Shown here one piece after another: positions 1-6,794 of a stretch of DNA of 22,627 nt. The notes under the pieces are model-generated. The model searched no databases. It saw nothing but the letters and a program-made list of their open reading frames with translations, and was not told where the DNA came from. The position numbers and the translations under genes were made by a program. How positions within the stretch are numbered: position 1 is the stretch's first letter; the number at the start of each line of letters is the position of its first letter. Source of the DNA: Candidatus Woesearchaeota archaeon (GTDB lineage Archaea; Nanobdellota; Nanobdellia; Woesearchaeales; GW2011-AR9); the NCBI GenBank assembly GCA_018303045.1, contig JAGVYX010000017.1, forward strand, positions 1 through 22,627. The letters run 5' to 3'.

Positions 1-141
1 CGCCCCTTTTCTGCTTCGCAGAACGGTGGCAAATAATTGTTTTCCAAAATCGATAACTTTTTCTATCTTAACATCTTTCTTATTTTTGCATTTTGGGGAT
101 ATGGGTTTCACCTTTGAGGTGAAGCCTATACTCCCCTTCAC
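1..141 (-). CDS. Possible partial CDS, lysine-rich N-terminus, unknown
   Basis: Reading the minus strand, one frame is open from a TAA at 148-150 to the window edge. It has GTG codons at 139-141 and 109-111 as possible starts. The peptide is lysine-rich and contains the stretch VKIEKVIDFGKQLFATVL. A TATA-like stretch (TTTTTATAAA, about 145-154) lies about 26 bases before position 123, which would fit the GTG at 109-111 with a short leader. I do not recognise the product. An open frame of this length can arise by chance, and the segment overlaps a long hairpin, so this is a weak call. Confidence 0.25.
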   Translation of the reverse strand, partial: MKGSIGFTSKVKPISPKCKNKKDVKIEKVIDFGKQLFATVLRSRKGA

Positions 142-149
142 CTCTTTTT
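100..149 (+). promoter_or_regulatory. Overlapping, mutually exclusive hairpins before the 154-447 ORF
   Basis: Bases 100-112 pair with 118-130 to give a 13-bp stem (two G-U pairs) around a 5-base loop. The 9-mer GAGGTGAAG at 116-124 is also perfectly complementary to CTTCACCTC at 136-144, which is followed by five T residues (145-149). The two pairings use the same central bases, so only one can form. This resembles an attenuator, or it may be an operator-like inverted repeat. Function is inferred only from the geometry. Confidence 0.4.
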
Positions 150-153
150 ATAA

Positions 154-447
154 ATGAAAACAAAAAGAATGTATAGAAGTATCGACTATAAACAAACTAA
201 GAGGTCAAAGATAAGTTATAATAAAAAAAGATCAACATACTATCTTCATTACGAGATAGCTTGTGCTTTAGGAGAAATGCTAAACAGCTTTATTGAAAAT
301 TATTCTGTTTTGGAAGAAATACCCATTAAAAAACAGAATGAAGATAAATCTACCTTCACCAAAATGCCAACTAGAGAGGACATAATTAAATTACGGCAAA
401 ACGGGCATAAATTAGTAACTATACTTGATTTTCTTGAATGTATTTAA
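154..447 (+). CDS. Small basic hypothetical protein (97 aa)
   Basis: This is an ORF of 97 codons that I do not recognise. The N-terminal 30 residues are very basic and tyrosine-rich. Residues 30-55 look helical, and the C-terminal third (MPTREDIIKLRQNGHKL) resembles a short helix-turn-helix-like segment but is not diagnostic. The start at 154 directly follows a T-rich stretch and lies only a few bases after a TATA-like sequence; ATG 169 is an alternative. The stop codon sits inside a 22/23-nt tandem duplication (433-455 and 456-477), so the end of the gene has been duplicated. No operon partner is visible. It lies beside two transposon-like elements and may be accessory DNA. It could be a real small gene or a spurious ORF. 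Confidence 0.45.
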   Translation: MKTKRMYRSIDYKQTKRSKISYNKKRSTYYLHYEIACALGEMLNSFIENYSVLEEIPIKKQNEDKSTFTKMPTREDIIKLRQNGHKLVTILDFLECI

Positions 448-477
448 CCGATTATCTTGATGTATTTAACCGATTAT
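433..477 (+). repeat. 22/23-nt tandem duplication covering the end of the 97-aa ORF
   Basis: Positions 433-455 and 456-477 are the same sequence (CTTGA(A)TGTATTTAACCGATTAT) except for one extra A in the first copy. The first copy contains the stop codon of the upstream ORF. The second copy runs into the 8-bp ATTATTTA that borders the first inverted-repeat element. Confidence 0.85.
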
Positions 478-480
478 TTA

Positions 481-582
481 GTATGTGCATAGCAAAAATG
501 ATGACTTTAATCTCCACGTGGAGATTAAATGGGCAAAATCCATTTTATTCTTTGAGAGCACTAATTTAAGCTATGCACATAC
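481..582. mobile_element. 102-bp miniature inverted-repeat element (MITE-like)
   Basis: The segment begins with GTATGTGCATAGC (481-493) and ends with its exact reverse complement GCTATGCACATAC (570-582), a perfect 13-bp terminal inverted repeat. It is bordered on both sides by the same octamer ATTATTTA (473-480 and 583-590), as a target-site duplication would be. Inside lies a perfect 24-nt palindrome at 506-529 (half-site TTTAATCTCCAC). No ORF of note is inside. I infer a non-autonomous transposon remnant; the family is unknown. A chance duplication of an AT-rich octamer is possible, but its exact placement next to perfect terminal repeats argues against it. Confidence 0.7.
506..529. repeat. 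Perfect 24-nt palindrome
   Basis: Bases 506-517 (TTTAATCTCCAC) are followed immediately by their exact reverse complement at 518-529, with no spacer. It could form a cruciform or serve as a dimeric protein binding site. It lies inside the 102-bp inverted-repeat element, so it may belong to that element's transposition or regulation. Confidence 0.85.
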
Positions 583-590
583 ATTATTTA

Positions 591-787
591 GGCGTTATTG
601 AAAAGTTCCTCGCTCTAGGCTCGATAGCCATCGGCTCGGCTGCGTTAAATTACGACAAGGCAAAAATTCCTCTTGCAATCCCCTTTTTGTATACCAAAGG
701 GCTTAAATTTTTACGAAAATTTATGTCCTTTGGTATAAATCGAGGAGCCTCGCATATTGATGGCTATTTCGAACTTTTCAATACGCC
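591..787. mobile_element. 197-bp second MITE-like element with nested hairpins
   Basis: The left end GGCGTTATTGAAAAGTTC (591-608) matches the reverse complement of the right end (771-787) except for one extra T. ATTATTTA flanks it at 583-590 and 788-795. Inside, 690-700 pairs perfectly with 727-737 (TATACCAAAGG / CCTTTGGTATA), 704-711 pairs with 716-723 around a 4-base loop, and CGAGG-AG-CCTCG is at 741-752. The ends and the 8-bp duplication resemble IS6-type insertion sequences as I remember them, a weak assignment. A 77-codon ORF crosses the whole element and is most likely fortuitous. No transposase is encoded. Confidence 0.65.
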
Positions 788-801
788 ATTATTTAACAAT
801 G

Positions 802-809
802 TTTAAATA
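802..809 (+). promoter_or_regulatory. TATA box for the 832 gene
   Basis: TTTAAATA is centred about 26 bases before the ATG at 832, the archaeal TATA-to-start distance, which implies a leaderless transcript. It lies just past the right target duplication of the 197-bp element and overlaps a 12-nt palindrome AATAGGCCTATT (806-817). Confidence 0.6.
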
Positions 810-831
810 GGCCTATTATGATGTCTAATTA

Positions 832-2793
832 ATGGCCAGTATTGTAACAGTATTGCTATTCTTTCTATACACTTGGGGATTAGGTTCTGGAGCAACTCAC
901 TTTTTAAAAAAATCTGAAGATTCTTTAGAGAATTTTTTTATGCAAATAGGAATTGGTTTAGGAGTTTTTGCTATTTTATCAATTATTCTAAATGCATTAC
1001 ACGCGCCATTAGATTGGAGAATATTTCTTTTTTTATCTTTACTTATGCCAACATACAAATTATATTTAAGATATAAGAATAAAAATTTTAAAATAAAAAT
1101 TCTAACATTAACAAAATCTAATCTAAGAACAACCATTGTATTATTTATCTTTTTTATTACATTATTAATTTATTTAAAAGGAGCTTTTGTTTATCCTTAT
1201 TTAGAAAATGAGGACCCTTGGGGGCATTCAGAAGGGGTTAAATATGTTGCTTTAGAAAAAAAAGCATTTGATCCGCCGGTAACTGTTAAAGGAAGGTTTT
1301 TTGATAGTACTTTGTCATATATTGATCCATATCCTCCAGCCTATGACATTCTTCTGGGCACACTTCACCAAACATCATCAAATATTACTTGGACAATGAA
1401 ATTTTTTAATGCTCTAATTATTTCTTTAGGCATAATTTTCTTCTATTTCCTATTAAAGAGATTTCTTAAGAACGAGAATAAAGCATTATTAGCTACCTTT
1501 ATTTTAGCTGCATTGCCTTCATATCTTAGTCACTTTATTTGGGCCCACAGCTTAGCAGTAACTCTTTTTTTCCCTGCAATGTATGCTTTTAATAATATCT
1601 TTGAAGATAAAAATTGGTGGTATATAGCAGCTTTAATGGTTGCGGGAATTTGGGTTTCACAAAATTTGGAACAACCAATTAAGCTTAGCACAATGCTGTT
1701 ACTGTATTTAATTATCATTTCAATTACTCAAAGAAAATTATTTTATCGTGGTTTTATAGCTTTAGGGGGCGGCATTATTCTCTCGTTATCATGGTGGGGA
1801 ATTGTTGTTAAAAAATACAATTTAAGTGTATTTTTAAGTACCCTTAGTTCAGAAGTAGCAAGTTTAGAAGTAGCAAGTATTGGAGGTGCTTCCAGCAGCA
1901 CGTTTTTTTCAAAAATAATTGCTGGGTTAAAAGCAATCACTAATGCGGGAGGTTCCAGTTCAAGACCATATGGTTTCAATGATTTTTTCATTGCCCAGCC
2001 GCAAAACCTAATCAACACCCCAATTGGGATCGGGATAATTGTAACCATATTAGCTTTGGTTGGCACTATTTATATTTTAGTAAAATATAAAAGTCATCTG
2101 GTAGAATACAAAAATAGCTCTCTAATAATTACATTATTTTGGCTAATTTATACTTTTTGGGCGGTTAATGGAGAGACATTTCCTATTTCTATTGCCAGAG
2201 GAGCTTTTAGAACATGGATGCTCTTGGCTATACCCGTTTCTATAGTTGCTGCTGAAGGGATATTTTTTTTAAAATCAGTAATAAGCGGATATACAAAAAA
2301 CAAGCTAATCTGGCGCTTAATATTAACTATTTTATTGCTGGCAATTATTTTAACTTCAGCCAAACAAAAATATGATTTAAACACAGCAATTTGGCCCACT
2401 TCCTCGGCCTTTTCAAGCCCTCAAGAAGCATTTGAGTTTGGAGCCTGGTTTAAAACAATTCCCGATAATACAAGAGTATTCTTATATTCTCCTAGGCCAA
2501 AAATAGTGATTGGGTTTGGTAAATGGGGGTGTAATTGGTGCCAAGATGAGCTCGATTTTAGAATTAATATACTAGATAGAACCGCGGAGGAATTATATGA
2601 GTTTCTGAAGAATAAAAATTATGAATATTTATTAATTTCTCCCAGCATGGATTTTAGACAATTCAGTAAAAAATTTGGAAAAGAGATTATTAATCAGAAA
2701 TTGCCTGAAAAATACCGGGAGATTATTCAGTCTGGATTTTTTACGCCTGTGTATCAAAAAGAAAATCTATTGGTTGCTTTAAAGGTGAATTAA
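832..2793 (+). CDS. GT-C superfamily membrane glycosyltransferase, distant STT3/ArnT-like
   Basis: A 653-aa protein with about a dozen hydrophobic segments over residues 1-480 and a soluble C-terminal part of about 150 residues. After the early membrane helices the first large loop carries ENEDPWGH (125-132), an acidic motif placed like the catalytic Asp of GT-C enzymes and reminiscent of the DPW/DPY loop of AglB/STT3. A Pro-rich DPYPPAY segment follows, as in ArnT/PMT-type enzymes. I see no WWDYG motif in the C-terminal part, which instead has a GKWGCNWC segment, so a true oligosaccharyltransferase is doubtful. Such enzymes use polyprenyl-phosphate-linked sugars on the outer face of the membrane. 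The ATG at 832 is the first in frame after a TAA and has a TATA box at leaderless distance. Its stop overlaps the next ATG by one base (TAATG), implying translational coupling. Exact acceptor and donor unknown. Confidence 0.75.
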   Translation: MASIVTVLLFFLYTWGLGSGATHFLKKSEDSLENFFMQIGIGLGVFAILSIILNALHAPLDWRIFLFLSLLMPTYKLYLRYKNKNFKIKILTLTKSNLRTTIVLFIFFITLLIYLKGAFVYPYLENEDPWGHSEGVKYVALEKKAFDPPVTVKGRFFDSTLSYIDPYPPAYDILLGTLHQTSSNITWTMKFFNALIISLGIIFFYFLLKRFLKNENKALLATFILAALPSYLSHFIWAHSLAVTLFFPAMYAFNNIFEDKNWWYIAALMVAGIWVSQNLEQPIKLSTMLLLYLIIISITQRKLFYRGFIALGGGIILSLSWWGIVVKKYNLSVFLSTLSSEVASLEVASIGGASSSTFFSKIIAGLKAITNAGGSSSRPYGFNDFFIAQPQNLINTPIGIGIIVTILALVGTIYILVKYKSHLVEYKNSSLIITLFWLIYTFWAVNGETFPISIARGAFRTWMLLAIPVSIVAAEGIFFLKSVISGYTKNKLIWRLILTILLLAIILTSAKQKYDLNTAIWPTSSAFSSPQEAFEFGAWFKTIPDNTRVFLYSPRPKIVIGFGKWGCNWCQDELDFRINILDRTAEELYEFLKNKNYEYLLISPSMDFRQFSKKFGKEIINQKLPEKYREIIQSGFFTPVYQKENLLVALKVN

Positions 2794-3050
2794 TGGAAGA
2801 AATAATTAAACAAACAATTTGGCAAAAAGCTCTGCTTATTTTTGCGTATGGGCTAATTTTGTTAATGATAATATTTTCAATAATGGCAATAACTGGAAAA
2901 GGGCGGGATTATTTTGATAAGTGCATTCAAGAAAAATGCGGAAGAAGTGATGAACATTGTAATAAAGCGAGAGAAATTTATAATTGTTGTAAAGGGGCTG
3001 GCGGCGAATTAACATCTAAAAATGGAGGGCCAAGTTGCGCCTTTCCTTAA
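2793..3050 (+). CDS. Small membrane-anchored cysteine-rich protein (85 aa)
   Basis: One strong transmembrane segment or signal anchor occupies residues 15-35 (KALLIFAYGLILLMIIFSIM). A short polar tail follows with six cysteines in the pattern C-x4-C-x6-C-x8-CC-x15-C. With the anchor in the membrane, the tail is likely outside the cell and disulphide-bonded. I do not recognise the family. The gene starts on the last base of the preceding GT-C gene's stop and is followed by a second GT-C gene, so the three are probably one transcript. It could be an accessory subunit or an acceptor substrate of the glycosyltransferases, but that is inference from position alone. Confidence 0.7.
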   Translation: MEEIIKQTIWQKALLIFAYGLILLMIIFSIMAITGKGRDYFDKCIQEKCGRSDEHCNKAREIYNCCKGAGGELTSKNGGPSCAFP

Positions 3051-3076
3051 TTAACTATTGGTTTTACTAGTTAAAC

Positions 3077-4822
3077 ATGAAAATAAATAAAACTAAGCTG
3101 CTGTTATTGATAATTATTGTTCTTTCTCTTATTTTGCGCCTTTATTCGGCTTACCACACAGATGTGGCCACCGATGAAATGATTTATTCATTAATTCCAT
3201 TAAATATTATCTCTGCTGGGAGATTATCTACGGTAGAGCAATCACCGTTATATTTTTACCTGGCTGATCTCGGATACAAAATCTTTGGCGAATTAAATGC
3301 TGTTTCTATAAGAATAACTTCCATTTTTTTTGGTTGTTTGGCCATACTTGCAATCTTTCTCCTTGCTAAGGAGTGGTTTAAACATTCAGGATTAGCCTTA
3401 TGGTCTGCTTTCTTCTTTGCCGTTTCTGGATATGTATTACGCTATACCATCGAAATGGATATGGTAGCTTACTCATTAATCGCCATTGGTATTTACTTTT
3501 TAGCCCGTTATTGGAATACTGAGATTAAAAAATATTTGTATCTTGCCTTTACCTTTCTCTCCCTGAGCATACTCGTTAAAAGCATTGCGCTAATATTCCT
3601 ATTAATCGCTTTTACAGCTTACATTATTAGTTTATGGAAGAAAAATTCCTCGCTAGAACTCCAGAGGCCTTTAGGCCTAAAACATCATCTAAAAACCAGT
3701 TTAAAACTAGCCGCGCTAGTAATCTTGATAATTTCACCAGTGCTGATTTATAATTATCTGCTATACCAGGAAAAGGGGATTACTGACTATTATTTTTCAG
3801 TAATGGCCGGCATTGGAGAAACCGTACATCAAGGACTGGAAGGAAAGCCCTGGGCTTTAGAGCGCCTAAAATCGAATCTACTTGCCAAAGTTAAGCAATT
3901 CTTAACTCTAGAAGGAACAATTTTTCTTTTAGGGATAACCGGACTAGCCTTGCTCTGGAAGAATGATCGGAGAACGGCCTTGCTAAGCACCAGTTTATTA
4001 TTCATTCCATTCATATACTTAGCTGGCCAGACTGGAAGCGCTAGCCATTATTTGTTTGTGCCAATGGTTTTTAGCCTAATGGGGGGCTATGGCAGTATAA
4101 AGTTAAATGATCTGTTAAAAGAGAAAATTAAGATTTTTGAGATTAAATATATTTTTATGGGGATAATTATCGCTACTTTATTCTTTACTGCCGGTTCTCT
4201 GCTTCAAGTAGGAAAACTACGTGAACAATCTATTGCTCTCGCCTTAGAGAGCTATTCACAGAAAGCTATTCCAGATAATGCTGTTATTGTAATTGATCCA
4301 AGGATTTATTATGGCATCAATGCTTGGGTATTTTATAATAAACATTATCTTTCTGGAACATCTTTTCCAGAGTTTATAGAGCAAATCTCCAAATTTAATA
4401 GCCCAACGGTGCGTGCGCCATTATTTTACATTGAGTGCAGCGGGGAAACTTATTGTGGCTGGAAGCCAGAAGATTATCAGCGAATTGCGCCTTTTGCTGA
4501 AGAATTAAGCAGAGCCTTAAAGAAAAAAACAAAGAAGGTTCATGAAATTAAAGCCGAACATCATTTCTTGGTCTATGAAGGACAACTAACAATGCCTTTT
4601 CAAGCTTATGAAGCTATCGATCGAAGCCATGTATTCTGGTTTTACCCAGTTGGCTGGAAGTATCCAGAATTAGCTGTTGATTATTATGAGGTCACTGGCG
4701 GAAAAAAATTACTGCACAATTTTGGTTTGGCAATATTATGGGCTAACGTAATTATTGCTCTCTTAATTATTCCTTGGCTGTTTTATCTGGTTTTCTTTAA
4801 AAAAAATAAGATTACTGATTAA
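3077..4822 (+). CDS. GT-C glycosyltransferase, PMT_2/ArnT-like (GT39/GT83 type)
   Basis: A 581-aa polytopic protein. An N-terminal transmembrane helix (about 7-25) is followed by TDVATDEMIY (28-37) with acidic residues D29, D33 and E34, where ArnT/PMT enzymes carry their catalytic DE pair. EQSPLYFYLADLGYKIFG (54-71) matches the HPPLY-like loop of the family. About ten further hydrophobic segments follow, then a soluble domain (about 400-550) and a final membrane helix near 555-575. It should transfer a sugar from a polyprenyl phosphate to a lipid, protein or glycan outside the membrane. It follows the cysteine-rich small gene by 26 bases. No clear TATA box precedes it, so it is probably read from the 832 promoter. 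The substrate cannot be told. Confidence 0.8.
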   Translation: MKINKTKLLLLIIIVLSLILRLYSAYHTDVATDEMIYSLIPLNIISAGRLSTVEQSPLYFYLADLGYKIFGELNAVSIRITSIFFGCLAILAIFLLAKEWFKHSGLALWSAFFFAVSGYVLRYTIEMDMVAYSLIAIGIYFLARYWNTEIKKYLYLAFTFLSLSILVKSIALIFLLIAFTAYIISLWKKNSSLELQRPLGLKHHLKTSLKLAALVILIISPVLIYNYLLYQEKGITDYYFSVMAGIGETVHQGLEGKPWALERLKSNLLAKVKQFLTLEGTIFLLGITGLALLWKNDRRTALLSTSLLFIPFIYLAGQTGSASHYLFVPMVFSLMGGYGSIKLNDLLKEKIKIFEIKYIFMGIIIATLFFTAGSLLQVGKLREQSIALALESYSQKAIPDNAVIVIDPRIYYGINAWVFYNKHYLSGTSFPEFIEQISKFNSPTVRAPLFYIECSGETYCGWKPEDYQRIAPFAEELSRALKKKTKKVHEIKAEHHFLVYEGQLTMPFQAYEAIDRSHVFWFYPVGWKYPELAVDYYEVTGGKKLLHNFGLAILWANVIIALLIIPWLFYLVFFKKNKITD

Positions 4823-4852
4823 TTATCGCTGATTAATTTATTCTGCATAACC

Positions 4853-4860
4853 TTTTTATA
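4853..4860 (+). promoter_or_regulatory. TATA box for the cupin-GtrA operon
   Basis: TTTTTATA is centred about 26 bases upstream of the ATG at 4883, fitting a leaderless transcript that starts at the cupin gene and may continue to 8686. Confidence 0.55.
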
Positions 4861-4882
4861 GTTCTCTCATAAATTTTAACCT

Positions 4883-5323
4883 ATGAATGGTGTAAAGAGG
4901 ATTGAACATAACCATAAAATTCTAGCTATAGTTATTTCATCCGGTATTTTTAATGAGATGTCGGAACAAAATAAAGAGTTAGAGTTTGCCACTCCTGACG
5001 AGTTCCCATTTCAAATTGGCGCCCAGAATTGGAAATCCGGCAAAATGATTAAAGGGCATTTCCATTTGCCTTTTGAAAAATTAGAGCACTTTCCCGTGCA
5101 GGAATTCTTTTATGTCGTTTCTGGAAAAGTCAGAATTGACTTGTATGATGAGAGGGAAAATGATGCCAAAGTTTCCGAAATAATTGTTGCAGCCGGCGAT
5201 GCTGTAGTGCTTAACGCCGGCCATGGCATGGAAGCTTTAGAGCCCAGCCAGTTAGTGGAGTTAAAACAAGGGCCATACCGTGGACGCGAGTATGAAAAAA
5301 GATTTATTGCAGGGAATAAATAA
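4883..5323 (+). CDS. Cupin-fold protein
   Basis: A 146-aa single-domain cupin. The metal-binding set is visible: H59 and H61 in KGHFH, E74 in QEFFYVVSGK, and H114 in the second motif GDAVVLNAGH. The beta-strand pattern (EFFYVVSGKVRIDLYDE) is typical of small cupins in surface-polysaccharide loci, including WbuC-like and sugar isomerase/epimerase relatives. The sequence alone does not separate an enzyme from a binding protein. It is first in an operon; its TAA overlaps the ATG of the Nudix/aminotransferase gene. Start chosen because the TATA box sits about 26 bases upstream. Confidence 0.75.
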   Translation: MNGVKRIEHNHKILAIVISSGIFNEMSEQNKELEFATPDEFPFQIGAQNWKSGKMIKGHFHLPFEKLEHFPVQEFFYVVSGKVRIDLYDERENDAKVSEIIVAAGDAVVLNAGHGMEALEPSQLVELKQGPYRGREYEKRFIAGNK

Positions 5324-6078
5324 TGAAATTTGACTTAAGCTCAGAACAATACCAAGAATTTCATAAGAACATGCCTATTGCCTGCGTGGATATTGTTCTT
5401 AAAACAACCGATGGAAAATGTTTATTGGTAAAACGCGATAATGAACCGGCTAAAAATGAAATGTGGCTGGTAGGCGGCCGGGCAAAGCGAAATGAAAGTT
5501 TAGCCGAGACAGCAAAACGGAAAGTAAAGGAAGAAATTGGAATTGATGTTCGTAATCTACAAAAAGTCGCCGGCGGTTATGAAACTGTCTTTAAAGGAGA
5601 TCCCTTTGGCCACGGTTGCGGAACGCATACCATTAATACCTGCTATATGGCAGAAGTTAGCGATGAGGAATTAAATAAAGTTAAATTAGATCGCCTGCAT
5701 TCCGAATTTGAATTATTTTCTTTTATCGATCGTTCCTGGCATCCTTATGTGCAGGAATGCTTAGCAGAAGCTGGGTTTAAATATCGGGCAGACAATGCGT
5801 TTATACCTGTCTGTGAACCAACTTTGGAAGGAAATGAACTTAAGTATATCACTCAGGCCGTAAAAACTAATTGGATTTCGTCTGCCGGCGAATTTATCAA
5901 TAAGTTTGAAACTAAATTTGCGGAATATTGCGGAGTTAAATATGGCGTGAGTTGTTCCAATGGGACAACGGCATTGCATCTGGCTATCGAAGCTATGGGG
6001 ATTGACCAGGGCGATGAAGTAATTACCCCTACGTTTAGCATGGCTGCCTCCACTAATGCCATTTTGTATATAAAGTAA
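5323..6078 (+). CDS. Nudix (GDP-mannose hydrolase-like) fused to N-terminal part of DegT/DnrJ/EryC1 aminotransferase; truncated
   Basis: Residues 15-150 form a Nudix domain. The box at about 52-74 is G-x5-E-x7-RKVKEEIG, with K in place of the first Glu of the usual REUxEE. Divergent boxes are also seen in GDP-mannose mannosyl hydrolases (Gmm), which this domain resembles (MWLVGGRAKRNESL). From about residue 160 (IPVCEPTLEGNELKYI) the protein continues without a break into the N-terminal third of a sugar aminotransferase of the perosamine synthase type, with SNGTTALHLAI and GDEVITPTFSM. The frame stops at TAA 6076-6078 just after NAILYIK, where the family normally continues. The rest is found in another frame from 6057 on. 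About 50 residues are missing at the junction, so this is either a true inactivating deletion or an assembly error. The intact product would have been a bifunctional GDP-sugar enzyme. Confidence 0.8.
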   Translation: MKFDLSSEQYQEFHKNMPIACVDIVLKTTDGKCLLVKRDNEPAKNEMWLVGGRAKRNESLAETAKRKVKEEIGIDVRNLQKVAGGYETVFKGDPFGHGCGTHTINTCYMAEVSDEELNKVKLDRLHSEFELFSFIDRSWHPYVQECLAEAGFKYRADNAFIPVCEPTLEGNELKYITQAVKTNWISSAGEFINKFETKFAEYCGVKYGVSCSNGTTALHLAIEAMGIDQGDEVITPTFSMAASTNAILYIK

Positions 6079-6101
6079 ATAAAATTGCTAAGAAACGCGG
6101 A

Positions 6102-6794
6102 TTGTCGGTTATCGAAGATGCGGCTGAAGCTCATGGAGCAGAGTATAAAGGCCGGAAAGTTGGCTCTTTAGGAGATATTGCCTGTTTCAGTTTTTATGCT
6201 AACAAAATTATAACCACGGGCGAAGGCGGCATGGTTGTTACTAACAATGAGCAATGGGCTGAGCGAGCTAGGAAGTTACGCAACCATTTCTTTGGCGAGC
6301 CGCGGTTTTTGCATCAAGAAGTGGGATATAATTACCGCTTAACTAACATGCAAGCGGCGATTGGTCTGGCGCAGTTGGAAAGAATTGAAGAGTTAGTTGA
6401 AGCCAGAAGACATAACGCTTACTTGTATGGCTATCTGTTAAAAAAAGTTCCAGGAATTACCCTTCCGCCAGAGAGAAGCTGGGCTAAGAACGTCTATTGG
6501 ATGTATGGCCTATTGATTGATGAGAAAAAATTTGGAATGAGTATGAAGCAGTTAATGGCTGAACTAAAGAAGAAAGGCATTGATACCAGAACTTTTTTCA
6601 TCGGCATGCATAAACAACCGGCTTATTATGATAAAAAAGAGGTACATTTTCCAGATAAAACCGAATGCCCGGTGGCTGAAATACTGGAAAAGGATGGATT
6701 ATATTTGCCATCTTCCAGCCATCTCGCAGTTGAACAAATTGAATACATTACTGATATAATTAAGGAGGCGCAAAAAAATGCTCTCAGAAGATAA
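6102..6794 (+). pseudogene. C-terminal part of DegT/DnrJ/EryC1 sugar aminotransferase, out of frame with its N-terminus
   Basis: The frame is open from 6057, and the encoded KVNKIAKKRGLSVIEDAAEAHGAEYKG continues the aminotransferase begun in the previous gene. It carries the Asp of IEDAAEA that contacts the PLP ring nitrogen and the Schiff-base lysine in SFYANKIITTGEGGM. The rest of the domain runs to residue 230 of this reading. Only a TTG (6102) is available as a start, with no ribosome site, so it is probably not expressed alone. The missing part is the usual segment between NAIxYxG and the IAxxxxxxxIEDAAEA helix, which includes the HxYG region. Similar proteins convert 4-keto-6-deoxy GDP-sugars to amino sugars. 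Its end overlaps the next gene by 17 bases. Confidence 0.75.
6764..6768 (+). promoter_or_regulatory. Strong Shine-Dalgarno site (GGAGG) for the 6778 gene
   Basis: GGAGG lies 9 bases before ATG 6778, inside the end of the aminotransferase reading frame. It selects 6778 over the later in-frame ATG at 6799 and shows that this organism uses Shine-Dalgarno starts for internal operon genes. Confidence 0.75.

Noticed and set aside
573..806. 77-codon plus-strand ORF across the 197-bp inverted-repeat element
   Set aside because: It begins inside the end of one element and runs through the nested palindromes of the other; the peptide has no family look, so the frame is best explained as chance.
5743..6134. 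Minus-strand ORFs opposite the Nudix/aminotransferase fusion
   Set aside because: They are frame shadows of a strand with clear Nudix and aminotransferase motifs.
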